Origin: an uncultured Nostoc sp.
GTDB taxonomy: Bacteria; Cyanobacteriota; Cyanobacteriia; Cyanobacteriales; Nostocaceae
NCBI RefSeq assembly: GCF_937863485.1
Contig: NZ_CALMFY010000230.1
Span: 1-51,693, forward strand
Reading direction: 5' to 3'
DNA: 51,693 nucleotides
Under the pieces are notes generated by a model. That model did no database searches. It saw only the letters and a program-made list of their open reading frames with translations, and had not been told where the DNA came from. Of this stretch, positions 1 to 8,104 are shown piece after piece. The translations under genes were made by a program, and so were the position numbers. The number at the start of each line of letters is the position of its first letter. The stretch's first letter is position 1.

Positions 1-390
1 CTAATGTAGAGACGTAGCACTGCTACATTTATACAAAGGTTCTGAATAACGCATATTTAATTTCACTCCTATGTCTATTGGTTTCCACCAATTTGTGGCG
101 ATAGTAATTCTTGCTCCACGAAATAACAATAGAACTTTCCAAACTACCAGTAGAGATTTTTATGAATGAATATAAGGTATCCCTGCTAAATCAATCCCTA
201 TTAGAAAAGCTAAATTTTGATGAATTACATACATACCATGTCAGTTATCTAACTTTTTTAGTCATTATCCAATAGTCATAAAGTTGCGATCGCAAACTGA
301 GAGTTGCAGATTTTTCTGATTCCCGACTTCTTTCCACCTCCAAAATATTCATTTTCTCAATACTTAATCCCACTCCCTAATCCCCCATCT
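1..390. other. Intergenic, no gene seen
   Basis: AT-rich non-coding DNA at the window edge. It has one HIP1-like GCGATCGC octamer near 286 and no open frame with protein-like composition. Downstream flank of the PIN toxin gene. Confidence 0.5.
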
Positions 391-816
391 TTAAGGTAAA
401 TTTTCTCGCAGTAATGCTCGAAAGCCTGCTTGTTGAAAATGCTCATCAGCAGTTAGTGCTTCAGTGATTCCGCTATATTGCATCACAATAAAAGATACGC
501 AATCCCCAAATCTCCATTCTTTCTCTGTTCGTTCCCGATATAACTCGAAAGCACGTTCGTAGAGTTCCTGGGAGAGAGGAACAATTTCGACTTTGGAGTC
601 TGCTACTAGAGAATTTAATAATATGATTGCCGCTTGACGATAAGGTCGTTGGGATAAAGCATTGCCAATTTCCAACATCACCGCCTGTGTTGTCACCAAA
701 CGTGTTTCTGCCGCTTGTAACATTTTAGCCAGATGTAAGGCTCGGTCATGCAAGCGATCGCTCGGTGCAGATAAGGCAATGGCAAATGATGTATCAAGAA
801 AGACTTCAGAATGCAT
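391..816 (-). CDS. PIN-domain toxin, VapC type
   Basis: A 141-residue protein of typical PIN-domain length. The expected acidic residues are visible: D8 in LDTSF, E49 in LEIGNAL, D105 in FGDCVSFIVM and D124 in LTADEHF. In this family they bind Mg2+/Mn2+ for single-strand RNA cleavage. It starts 7 bases after the stop of the upstream small gene, which is an AF2212-like antitoxin candidate, so the two form one type II toxin-antitoxin transcript with the antitoxin first. The RNA target cannot be told from sequence. The family call is secure; toxicity is inferred from the family and the gene pair. Confidence 0.85.
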   Translation of the reverse strand: MHSEVFLDTSFAIALSAPSDRLHDRALHLAKMLQAAETRLVTTQAVMLEIGNALSQRPYRQAAIILLNSLVADSKVEIVPLSQELYERAFELYRERTEKEWRFGDCVSFIVMQYSGITEALTADEHFQQAGFRALLRENLP

Positions 817-823
817 GGAAAGT

Positions 824-1048
824 TTACTTACTGTACAAATATTTATCTATATTGGTAGACCAGTCAGGTGGCCCATCTAAGTTGAGCGATCGCGCCGTTT
901 GCAGAAATGATACCGTTTCATGTTCACCTGGCGGTAAAATTTCAATACTGATTCGCACGCGGGTATTGATTGGCAGTGCGATCGGTTCAGCCGGATAGAA
1001 CACTTTGCCATTGAACACAGCTGTGATTTTTTCTACCATTGTTTGCAA
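824..1048 (-). CDS. Antitoxin partner, AF2212/DUF104-like
   Basis: A 74-residue protein beginning with an AVFNGKVFYPAEPIALP strand followed by TRVRISIEILPPG. This is the small beta-rich N-terminus of the AF2212-like/UPF0165 antitoxin family. The C-terminal part (PDWSTNIDKYLYSK) resembles the toxin-wrapping tail of such antitoxins. An alternative start at Met4 would give 71 residues. The stop lies just before the PIN toxin start, so translation is probably coupled. Such antitoxins normally neutralise the PIN protein and repress their own promoter; both are inferred here. Confidence 0.75.
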   Translation of the reverse strand: MQTMVEKITAVFNGKVFYPAEPIALPINTRVRISIEILPPGEHETVSFLQTARSLNLDGPPDWSTNIDKYLYSK

Positions 1049-1466
1049 AAAGTGCTTTTAGTCTATCCTAAGCTAGTTGTAGCAATACGGGTAGAGTAGA
1101 CGACGTAATAACTAGTGAAGATACTTATAGCTGTTTTACGAATTATATCGATTATTTCAGAATTGGCTAAGTCACCAACTGAACTAATGTTGGTTAAATC
1201 CCTGCTCTGAGCTATTTATCAGAATCCGAGATTCTGCGTCTGTGAAGTTGCACTGGTCTTGCTCTTTTACAGACAAAAGGAGGAAAAATTTTCGCTTTTT
1301 CCCAATTTTTACCAATAAATTTTAGTGGCAATTCTATACACAAATAACCTATGTAGGCTGTAAATAAATCAGCTTTTTGGAGTTGGGCAGAGTACAGAGC
1401 TTGTACCCTACCTTTGCTACTTTGATGATCAAATGCTGACTTAATAAAAAAAATTGAAGCCAGATG
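1049..1466. other. Long leader region upstream of the sulfate-type binding gene
   Basis: About 420 bases without a protein-like frame, between the divergent antitoxin gene and the promoter of the binding-protein gene. No clear tandem Pho boxes were found by eye. Confidence 0.4.
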
Positions 1467-1494
1467 AGAACTAATGTTCTATATACCCTATAAT
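1467..1494 (+). promoter_or_regulatory. Candidate promoter with palindrome at the -35 position
   Basis: A perfect TATAAT lies at 1489-1494. Where a -35 box would sit there is instead a short inverted repeat, AGAACTAATGTTCT (1467-1480). No TTGACA-like box is visible. This fits an activator-dependent or operator-controlled promoter for the downstream gene. The start site is unmapped. Confidence 0.45.
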
Positions 1495-1503
1495 CATTTT
1501 AAT

Positions 1504-1529
1504 TACGGCATCCGTCTAGAAATACCGTA
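1504..1529 (+). promoter_or_regulatory. 26-bp inverted repeat TACGG-N16-CCGTA, candidate sulfur operator
   Basis: Perfect 5-bp outer arms TACGG and CCGTA are separated by 16 bases and end 19 bases before the ATG of the sulfate-type binding gene. An element of identical outer arms and identical total length occurs at 40503-40528, upstream of the methyltransferase/sulfonate-binding pair. In both copies the right arm continues as TACCGTAG followed by an AT-rich TTTA tract. Shared arms and spacing upstream of two sulfur-type genes suggest one regulator; its identity is unknown. Confidence 0.55.
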
Positions 1530-1548
1530 GATTTAGGGGTGTATTCTG

Positions 1549-2706
1549 ATGAGCAAGTCGCAACAACTGACACAATTAAGTAAATTCCTGACTGAGGGGA
1601 TGCAGGCTTATGCCATGAAAGCTTTGCAGACTATACAACTCTCGTATAAACAGACAATTAAAAGTTGGTTGAATGGACACACTGTGCAAAGCTTTGTGAG
1701 TCTGTTTTTAGTAGGTGCTTTTTTGAGTATAGCAGTTGCCTCCTGCTCTGGAAGCAGTTCAGCTAGCAAAAATGATGTCAAGCTGAAACTCGTTTCTTTC
1801 TCTGTTACCAAAGCAGCTCATGACCAGATAATTCCCAAATTTGTAGAAAAATGGAAGCAAGAACACAACCAAAACGTCACATTTGAGCAAAGTTATGGGG
1901 GTTCTGGCGCTCAAGCGGCGGCTGTGATTGCTGGTTCGCAAGAAGCAGATATAGTACACTTGGCACTTCCTCTGGATGTCAGTAAAATTGCTCTTGCAGG
2001 TTTGATTAAATCAGGTTGGGAAACCAAAGCTCCAAGAAATGGTATTGTTAGTAAATCGGTTGCTGCGATCGTCACCCGCGAAGGCAATCCCAAAGGCATC
2101 AATACTTGGGCAGACTTAGCAAAAGATGGCGTAAAAGTGATTGCCGCTAACCCAAAAACTTCTGGTATTGCTATCTGGGAATTCTTGGCTTTTTGGGGTT
2201 CCGTGAGTCTAACCGGAGGTGACGAAGCGACAGCGTTAGATTACGTCACCAAAGTTTATAAAAACACTCCTATTCTGACGAAAGATGCTCGTGAAGCTAG
2301 CAATTTATTTTTCCAACAAAATCAGGGTGATGTCTTAATCAACTACGAGAATGAAGTAATTTTAGCAGGAAAAAATGGGATTCAACTACCTTATGTTGTA
2401 CCCCAAGTCAATATTTCCATTGATAATCCTGTAGCCGTAGTTGATAAAAACGTTGATAAACACGGTACAAGGGAAGTTGCACAAGCATTTGTTGATTTTC
2501 TTTACTCGACAGAAGCTCAACGAGAATTTGCTAAATTACAATATCGTCCTGTTAACCCCACTGTCACCCAAGAAGTAGCATCACAATATCAGCCTATTAA
2601 AACTTTATTCACATCTCAAGATTTAGGTGGCTGGGATATTATCCAGAAAAAGTTTTTTGGAGAAGGGGCTATTTTTGACAAAGTTAAAGCTGCTAGCAAA
2701 GCATGA
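1549..2706 (+). CDS. Sulfate-type ABC transporter substrate-binding lipoprotein
   Basis: A 385-residue protein of the SbpA/CysP family. Family motifs are present: QSYGGSGAQAAAV, GNPKGINTWADL, NPKTSGIAIWEF and GDVLINYENEV. The lipobox VASC puts the lipidated Cys at residue 66, preceded by an unusually long N-terminal extension of about 45 residues; a later start is possible. The mature part (66-385) has no Met and only the lipid Cys, a sulfur-free composition known for sulfate-binding proteins. No cysT/W/A genes accompany it. The next gene starts a phosphate transporter, so it is a solo binding protein. The 26-bp inverted repeat upstream links it to the sulfonate-binding gene at 41.3 kb. Confidence 0.85.
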   Translation: MSKSQQLTQLSKFLTEGMQAYAMKALQTIQLSYKQTIKSWLNGHTVQSFVSLFLVGAFLSIAVASCSGSSSASKNDVKLKLVSFSVTKAAHDQIIPKFVEKWKQEHNQNVTFEQSYGGSGAQAAAVIAGSQEADIVHLALPLDVSKIALAGLIKSGWETKAPRNGIVSKSVAAIVTREGNPKGINTWADLAKDGVKVIAANPKTSGIAIWEFLAFWGSVSLTGGDEATALDYVTKVYKNTPILTKDAREASNLFFQQNQGDVLINYENEVILAGKNGIQLPYVVPQVNISIDNPVAVVDKNVDKHGTREVAQAFVDFLYSTEAQREFAKLQYRPVNPTVTQEVASQYQPIKTLFTSQDLGGWDIIQKKFFGEGAIFDKVKAASKA

Positions 2707-2790
2707 TATCTATACTTTTCGTGCAAAATTATCTACTAGCAGATAGCCAAGCATAAGGAATTCTCAGTCACTTTACTCAATTAATAATTT

Positions 2791-3792
2791 ATGAGCTTTC
2801 GTAGCAGATTTAAGGATAGCTTTTTCCTGATATTTTTAATGATTATTGCCAGCAGTAGCACTGCTTGTAGCAGCGACGAGGAAAAGAAAAGTCAGGTGAG
2901 TATTGATGGTGCAGCTGTAGGTTTTCCTATTTCTTTAGCAGTTGCAGAAGAATACGGGAAAGTCAAATCTGAAGCTAAAGTAAGCGTTGCCTCAAGCGGT
3001 ACTGGTGGTGGTTTCAGTAAATTTTGTAATGGCGATCTTGATATAGCTGGTGCTTCTCGCACTATTAGAGATGAAGAAATCAAAAAATGTAAAAGTAAGA
3101 ATATTGAATTTGTCGAGTTACCTATAGCTTTAGATGGCATCGCTGTGATTGCTAACCGCCAAAATAACTTTGCCAAATGTTTAACTATTAAGGAACTGGG
3201 TAAGATTTGGGGCGGCAAATCAGACGGTAAAGTATTGAGATGGAATCAAGTTAATCCCAAGTTTCCTAACCAAAAACTGAAGCTGTATGCTCCATCTTCT
3301 GATACGGGAACATTCGATTATATGACTCAAGCTGTGACTGGCAAAGCCAAGAATGGCCGGACAGACTACACTGCTACTCAGAATCAAAACCTTCTCGTAC
3401 AAGGAGTGTCAGGTGATGTATCAGCCTTGGGTTATGTAGGCATATCTTACTATATTCAAAATCAAGAAAAACTGAATCTAGTTGCTGTAGAAAGTCTTAC
3501 AGGAAAGTGTGAAAAACCAGTGCCGGTGGATAATGTAATTAAAAATATCTATACACCTTTGTCTCGTCCTCTGTTCATCTATGTAAGTAAAAAATCCTTA
3601 GATACTAAGCCAGCAGTCAAAGAATTTGTAGATTTTTATCTAGAAAATTCTTGGAAGTGGGTTGATAGTGTTGGTTATGTAGCATTACCTGATGAAGCTT
3701 ACCTCAAAGTCAAACAAAAATTTGCTACTGGTGAAACTGGGACAAAGTTTAAAAAAGCAAAACCAGGTGAACCGATCACAAACTTCATTTAA
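2791..3792 (+). CDS. sphX: Phosphate-binding lipoprotein, SphX/PstS type
   Basis: A 333-residue PstS-family protein in the cyanobacterial SphX style. A lipobox (STAC, Cys26) ends the signal peptide. The phosphate-binding loops SIDGAAVGFPIS, SSGTGGGFSKFCNGDLDIAGASR and SDTGTFDYMTQ are recognisable. It delivers phosphate in the periplasm to the PstCA channel encoded next. An 84-base gap separates it from the sulfate-type binding gene and a 49-base gap from pstC, so the phosphate genes probably form one operon. SphX and PstS are paralogues and the choice of symbol is tentative. Confidence 0.85.
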   Translation: MSFRSRFKDSFFLIFLMIIASSSTACSSDEEKKSQVSIDGAAVGFPISLAVAEEYGKVKSEAKVSVASSGTGGGFSKFCNGDLDIAGASRTIRDEEIKKCKSKNIEFVELPIALDGIAVIANRQNNFAKCLTIKELGKIWGGKSDGKVLRWNQVNPKFPNQKLKLYAPSSDTGTFDYMTQAVTGKAKNGRTDYTATQNQNLLVQGVSGDVSALGYVGISYYIQNQEKLNLVAVESLTGKCEKPVPVDNVIKNIYTPLSRPLFIYVSKKSLDTKPAVKEFVDFYLENSWKWVDSVGYVALPDEAYLKVKQKFATGETGTKFKKAKPGEPITNFI

Positions 3793-3841
3793 ATAAAGTC
3801 CTAGTCATTGTAGTCTGAATGTAGTTAAAACTTAACTGTTT

Positions 3842-4783
3842 ATGCAAAATACCAATTCTCAAGACGAGCCTTATCTACTATCCAGACAGTCACTGGATAA
3901 AAATCCATCTGAAGATATCTCAGAAAAGATTGTTGCGGCAGTTTTATTTGCTTGTGCTTTAGTTTCAGTTTTAACTACCTTTGGGATTGTCATAATTATC
4001 TTTCAGGAGACATTCGGTTTTTTCCAAGAAGTCTCCTTTGCCCAATTCTTTCTCGATAGTAAATGGACACCTTTATTTGCCGATAAACATTTTGGCGTTT
4101 GGCCATTGATTAATGGCACTTTCTTAACTACAGCTATTGCAATGGCAGTTGCTATTCCTTTGGGTTTATCTTCTGCTATTTATTTGAGTGAATATGCTGA
4201 ACCTAAAGTTGCGGCAATTTTACGTCCAGCGGTGGAACTTTTGGCAGGAATACCAACGGTAGTATATGGTTACTTTGCGCTGTTGTTCCTTACACCATTG
4301 CTGCGGAATTTTATCCCTCTGGAAATATTCAACGCTTTGAGTGCGGGGTTAATGATGGGGGTAATGATTACTCCTACTGTTGGTTCTATCAGCTTAGATG
4401 CTATCCGAGCAGTTCCCCGTTCTTTGCGAGAAGGAGCTTATGCTTTAGGTATCACTAAACTAGAAACCATTTTTAAAGTAGTTCTCCCAGCCGCACTTTC
4501 TGGAATCATAGCCTCAATTATTTTGGGTATTTCTCGCGCTGTAGGTGAAACAATGACTGTCCTGATCGCCGCCGGACAACAACCAAGACTAACTGTTAAT
4601 TTTGCGGAATCAATAGAAACAATGACAGCTTACATGGCGCAAATTTCTGGTGGAGATAGTCCGCGTGGTAGTCTTAATTTCAAGACATTATATGCTGTAG
4701 GTGCTGTTCTGTTTCTACTTACCCTTACTTTGAATATTGTTAGTTACTGGATTGCTAATCGCTTTAAAGAAAAATACGACTAA
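3842..4783 (+). CDS. pstC: Phosphate ABC transporter permease PstC
   Basis: A 313-residue inner-membrane permease with about six hydrophobic segments after a polar 30-residue N-terminus. The cytoplasmic EAA-type loop (REGAYALGITKLETIFKVVLP, about 197-217) contacts the ATPase. The family signatures GIPTVVYGYFAL and SRAVGETMTV are present. PstC pairs with PstA, encoded six bases downstream, to form the phosphate channel. Length and order match pst operons. Confidence 0.95.
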   Translation: MQNTNSQDEPYLLSRQSLDKNPSEDISEKIVAAVLFACALVSVLTTFGIVIIIFQETFGFFQEVSFAQFFLDSKWTPLFADKHFGVWPLINGTFLTTAIAMAVAIPLGLSSAIYLSEYAEPKVAAILRPAVELLAGIPTVVYGYFALLFLTPLLRNFIPLEIFNALSAGLMMGVMITPTVGSISLDAIRAVPRSLREGAYALGITKLETIFKVVLPAALSGIIASIILGISRAVGETMTVLIAAGQQPRLTVNFAESIETMTAYMAQISGGDSPRGSLNFKTLYAVGAVLFLLTLTLNIVSYWIANRFKEKYD

Positions 4784-4789
4784 ATAAAT

Positions 4790-5689
4790 ATGGCTACAAG
4801 TTATCAACAAGATGATTCTTTAGAATCTGCGGCAGAATTTAGCGATAATGTTGAGAGTAGAGATAAATTAGGGAAAGTATTTGAAGTACTTTTTTTGTTA
4901 GGATTGCTAATTGGTTTATTTGTCCTAGCGTTGCTACTTTTTGATATTTTGAAAGACGGATTAGGCAGATTTTTATCACCCGGCTTTCTCACAGAAACTC
5001 CTTCTCGTTTTCCTGACCAAGGTGGTATTCGTCCTGCGATTATCAGCAGTATGCTTTTAGGAGCTGTTGTGATTTTAGTAACTGTCCCAATTGGTGTTGG
5101 AGCAGCTTTATATCTAGAAGAGTATGCACCTAAAGCTTGGTGGACAGCGATTATTGAGATTAATATCAGTAATCTGGCGGGTGTGCCTTCTATTGTCTAT
5201 GGATTGCTAGGTTTAGGAGTTTTCAATTATTTACTTGGGTTTGGCCCCGCTTTAATTTCCGGTGCATTGACTTTATCTTTGTTGTCTTTACCAGTAATTA
5301 TTGTGACAGCTAGAGAAGCAATTCGCGCTGTCCCAGATTCCCTGAGAAATGCTTCTTACGGATTAGGTGTCACAAAATGGCGAACTATCAGCAGTCATGT
5401 CATACCCTATGCTGTTCCTGGTATTTTGACGGGGGTGATTATCTCTATATCCCGCGCTATTGGTGATGCAGCCTCATTGATTGTTGTAGGTGCTGTGGGT
5501 TTTCTCACCTTTAACCCTAGTTTGTTTCAGAGATTTATGGCATTACCCATTCAAATTTATAGTTACATCACTCGTCCTGAACCGGGTTTTGCTAGTGCAG
5601 CAGCAGCGACAATTATTGCGTTGTTACTCTTGATTTTAGTTTTAAATGGTGTAGCAATTTATATTCGACAAAGCTTCTCAATAAATTAG
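4790..5689 (+). CDS. pstA: Phosphate ABC transporter permease PstA
   Basis: A 299-residue permease with a hydrophilic N-terminus and about six membrane segments. Typical PstA stretches are AGVPSIVYGLLGLGVF, the EAA loop RNASYGLGVTKWRTISSHVIP and SRAIGDAASLIVVGA. It forms the channel with PstC and starts six bases after the pstC stop, implying tight co-translation. No defects are seen. Confidence 0.95.
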   Translation: MATSYQQDDSLESAAEFSDNVESRDKLGKVFEVLFLLGLLIGLFVLALLLFDILKDGLGRFLSPGFLTETPSRFPDQGGIRPAIISSMLLGAVVILVTVPIGVGAALYLEEYAPKAWWTAIIEINISNLAGVPSIVYGLLGLGVFNYLLGFGPALISGALTLSLLSLPVIIVTAREAIRAVPDSLRNASYGLGVTKWRTISSHVIPYAVPGILTGVIISISRAIGDAASLIVVGAVGFLTFNPSLFQRFMALPIQIYSYITRPEPGFASAAAATIIALLLLILVLNGVAIYIRQSFSIN

Positions 5690-5740
5690 GTAATTAAATA
5701 TCTAGTTGGATACATTCACGAATATTAGGAGAATAGCCAA

Positions 5741-6568
5741 GTGACTTATAGCAATAGTAGAAGTCAATCAGATAGTGCCACAATCGACCAAAGCAAGGGT
5801 GTATTCAACGTTGAAGGTGTGAAGGTCTACTATGGGGGATTTTTGGCACTTTTAGATGTTTATCTCAAGATTCCTGATAAACAAATTATTGCTTTTATTG
5901 GGCCTTCAGGATGTGGTAAAAGTACCTTACTGCGTTGCTTCAACCGGATGAATGATTTAATCCCTGGAGCTAAGGTAGAAGGGAGACTGAATTATCGCGA
6001 TCGCAACATTTACGATCCCAAGATAAATTCTGTAAAATTACGCCGCCAAGTCGGAATGGTTTTTCAAAGACCGAACCCTTTCCCCAAGTCAATATACGAA
6101 AATATTTCCTTTGGGCCGCGTGCTAACGGTTATAAAGGTAACATTGATGAATTGGTGGAAGATTCCCTCAGACGCGCTGCTATCTGGGATGAAGTTAAAG
6201 ACAAACTCAAAGAGAAGGGGACTGCGTTATCTGGCGGACAACAGCAACGACTTTGCATAGCAAGAGCGATCGCTATGAAGCCAGATGTATTATTAATGGA
6301 TGAACCATGTTCTGCTCTCGACCCAATTTCTAGCCGTCAAGTAGAAGAACTCTGCTTAGAACTCAAGCAGCAATATACCATCATCATGGTGACACACAAT
6401 ATGCAGCAAGCTTCTAGAGTCGCAGATTTCACGGCTTTCTTCAATACAGAAATTGACGAGCATGGCAAACGTCGCGGAAAATTAGTTGAGTTTAATCCTA
6501 CGGCGCAAATCTTCAGTTCTCCTCAAACCAAAGAAGCTGAGGATTATATCAGTGGACGCTTTGGTTAA
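5741..6568 (+). CDS. pstB: Phosphate ABC transporter ATPase PstB
   Basis: A 275-residue ABC ATPase. Walker A is GPSGCGKST (54-62), the Q-loop region VGMVFQRPNPFPKSIYENI, the signature LSGGQQQR (163-170) and Walker B VLLMDEP (183-189). All are standard for PstB. The start is GTG, supported by AGGAGA eight bases upstream. It energises PstCA. No phoU follows, so the operon ends here in this window. Control by phosphate is expected from the family but no Pho box was securely identified. Confidence 0.95.
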   Translation: MTYSNSRSQSDSATIDQSKGVFNVEGVKVYYGGFLALLDVYLKIPDKQIIAFIGPSGCGKSTLLRCFNRMNDLIPGAKVEGRLNYRDRNIYDPKINSVKLRRQVGMVFQRPNPFPKSIYENISFGPRANGYKGNIDELVEDSLRRAAIWDEVKDKLKEKGTALSGGQQQRLCIARAIAMKPDVLLMDEPCSALDPISSRQVEELCLELKQQYTIIMVTHNMQQASRVADFTAFFNTEIDEHGKRRGKLVEFNPTAQIFSSPQTKEAEDYISGRFG

Positions 6569-6639
6569 AGAGACATTACACTTCTAAGCTGTTACGCATA
6601 AAAGATTGCATATTTACTTGTGTACTCTTTTGGGAAAGC

Positions 6640-6790
6640 AAGGCTGGGCGTAGCGTCTTGTAGAGAAGCTATGCCGCAGGCTTTACGGAAGGCTACGCGA
6701 ACGCAAAGCGTCTCGTAGAGAAGACTGTGACTCCTTCACCGTGCGTCTACGCTTTTTCAAGTAATGTGTTTACGTTGACGCAGCCCAAGG
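6640..6790. repeat. Dispersed repeat with GCGTAGCGTCT / GTAGAGAAG modules
   Basis: Two direct copies of an (A/G)GCGTCT(T/C)GTAGAGAAG module flank a GCAGGCTTTACGG module, ending in GCGTCTACGC. Related modules recur near 10930, 21150, 27615, 39805, 49085 and, within coding DNA, at 49790. The family is common between genes in Nostocales. Short internal inversions allow hairpins. Confidence 0.7.
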
Positions 6791-6843
6791 TAGAGAAGTG
6801 ACTTACAAAGAGTATCGTCTAAAATGACTGATAGCTGTGTATG

Positions 6844-7057
6844 TCAAAACTCCCAAGAAATTGTGCCTTGCACGGTGAATGGATCACCAGGATAAACGCG
6901 CAATCTAGATTGGGCACTCTCAAAATAGTCCACGTTGAAGAGATTCCTAAAATTGACCTGTGCGCGGAAGTTGTTTCGCTTGTAAAATATGGCAGCATCA
7001 GTGCGGAAGTAACTTGGTACTTCAAAAGTGTTGGCTAAATCGCCCTGGCGATCGCCC
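6844..7057 (-). pseudogene. 3' remnant of a TonB-dependent siderophore receptor gene
   Basis: The minus strand encodes about 70 residues that match the end of TonB-dependent siderophore receptors: GDRQGDLANTFEVPSYF, then RTDAAIFYKRNNFRAQVNF, NLFNVDYFESAQSRLRVYPG and the terminal ISWEF with a proper stop. The final Phe is the outer-membrane barrel signal. An in-frame stop lies immediately upstream (near 7058) and nothing earlier resembles a receptor, so roughly 90% of the gene is gone. It is not a copy of the intact receptor at 29.7 kb, whose tail differs. No product is expected. Confidence 0.85.
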
Positions 7058-7080
7058 TTTTAGGAAAAGTTTGTGATCTA

Positions 7081-7232
7081 CTGAACATGAGCCTATTTGC
7101 ATTTAATATGAGCCGAGATTTATGATTGCAAGCCAGTTGCAATTAATTGGAGCCGGAGTGCAGTCTTATTTGCAATTAATGTGAGCCAGTAATTATCTTG
7201 TTTGCAAGCCGGAGTGTTTATATTTGCAAGCC
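7081..7232 (+). repeat. Phased array of 20-23 bp degenerate repeats ending in AGCC
   Basis: Seven AGCC ends fall at 7093, 7114, 7134, 7154, 7187, 7210 and 7232, giving mostly 20-23 base spacing. Fuller copies read TTTGCATTTAATATGAGCC (7096-7114) and TTTGCAATTAATGTGAGCC (7169-7187); others keep only TTGCAAGCC. Such arrays occur as TnsB/TniA-type transposase binding sites at transposon ends and as plasmid iterons. No transposase or Rep gene lies beside it. It sits between a gene remnant and a foreign-looking gene. Confidence 0.6.
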
Positions 7233-7276
7233 GCTACAAGTAGGTACACCAAGCGTCGTGCTTTCGGCCTTGCCGA

Positions 7277-8032
7277 TCACCACGGGATCGTTGTGTTCTC
7301 CCAGCGCGTGAATGTCCCCGTCGGGCCATCCGGACCGAGCAGTGCAACGCGCACCACCTCACGGGACCCATCTTCGACGGATTCCGTGCCTGCATATCCG
7401 TTGAGGTTCGTCTTGGTAAAGGCAGGCGATACGAGGTTTACTTTGATTCCGGTCGACTCCAGTTCGATCATCATGGCCAGCGTCATCGCATTGAGCGCGG
7501 CCTTGGACGCCGGATAGATCGGGCCATAGGAGGCGTGAGAGGGAAAATTAGGATCCGCGTTCGTCGTCAGCGAGCCGACTCCGCTAGACACATTCACGAT
7601 GCGGGCGTCTGAGGATTCGCGAAGAAGCGGAAGCATCACTTGGTATACCGAGAGCGCGCCAAACACGTTGGTCTCCCACACCGCGCGAATCTCATCGAGA
7701 GGGGCGTTGCTCGCGCGGGATATCTTGAAGTACTCCTCCAACGACAAGTTCCCCTTATTTGTATTGGAGATAGCCGCGTTGTTGACGAGAAGATCAAGGC
7801 GACCAAACTCCTTGCGGATGCGTTCCGCCGCAGCATCGAGCGAAACTCGATCGGTAACATCGATTTGGAGAGCAGTCGCGCCCGCCCCGATCTCTTCGGC
7901 TGCGGTCTTGCCACGCTCGAAATCGCGCGATCCGACGAACACAGTAACTCCATTCGCTACAAGTTCCTTGGCGACCTGAAAACCGACTCCTTGATTGGCT
8001 CCGGTAACCAAAGCGACGCGTTCGTTTGGCAT
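7277..8032 (-). CDS. Short-chain dehydrogenase/reductase, probably acquired
   Basis: A 251-residue classical SDR when started at the ATG at 8032, which has AAGGA seven bases upstream; longer upstream frames lack support. The NAD(P) motif TGANQGVG spans 10-17, NNAA is 84-87, and the catalytic Ser (near 150), Y173 and K177 (YPASK) are intact, so it should be active. The substrate is unknown. Its DNA is visibly richer in G and C than its neighbours and lacks HIP1 octamers. Together with the repeat array on one side and a truncated gene on the other, this suggests horizontal transfer. Confidence 0.85.
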   Translation of the reverse strand: MPNERVALVTGANQGVGFQVAKELVANGVTVFVGSRDFERGKTAAEEIGAGATALQIDVTDRVSLDAAAERIRKEFGRLDLLVNNAAISNTNKGNLSLEEYFKISRASNAPLDEIRAVWETNVFGALSVYQVMLPLLRESSDARIVNVSSGVGSLTTNADPNFPSHASYGPIYPASKAALNAMTLAMMIELESTGIKVNLVSPAFTKTNLNGYAGTESVEDGSREVVRVALLGPDGPTGTFTRWENTTIPW

Positions 8033-8104
8033 GATGTTATCCTTGATGAGGTGGATGGGCAGCCTGCTATCCTTATTGGAAGCCGGAACCATGTTCCATA
8101 TCAT

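Noticed and set aside
1049..1548. Pho boxes upstream of the first binding gene
   Set aside because: A few TTAA-containing octamers are present but no tandem 11-base spacing, so no Pho box is claimed.
7081..7232. CRISPR array
   Set aside because: Repeats are degenerate and nearly contiguous at 20-23 bases, with no unique spacers and no cas genes.
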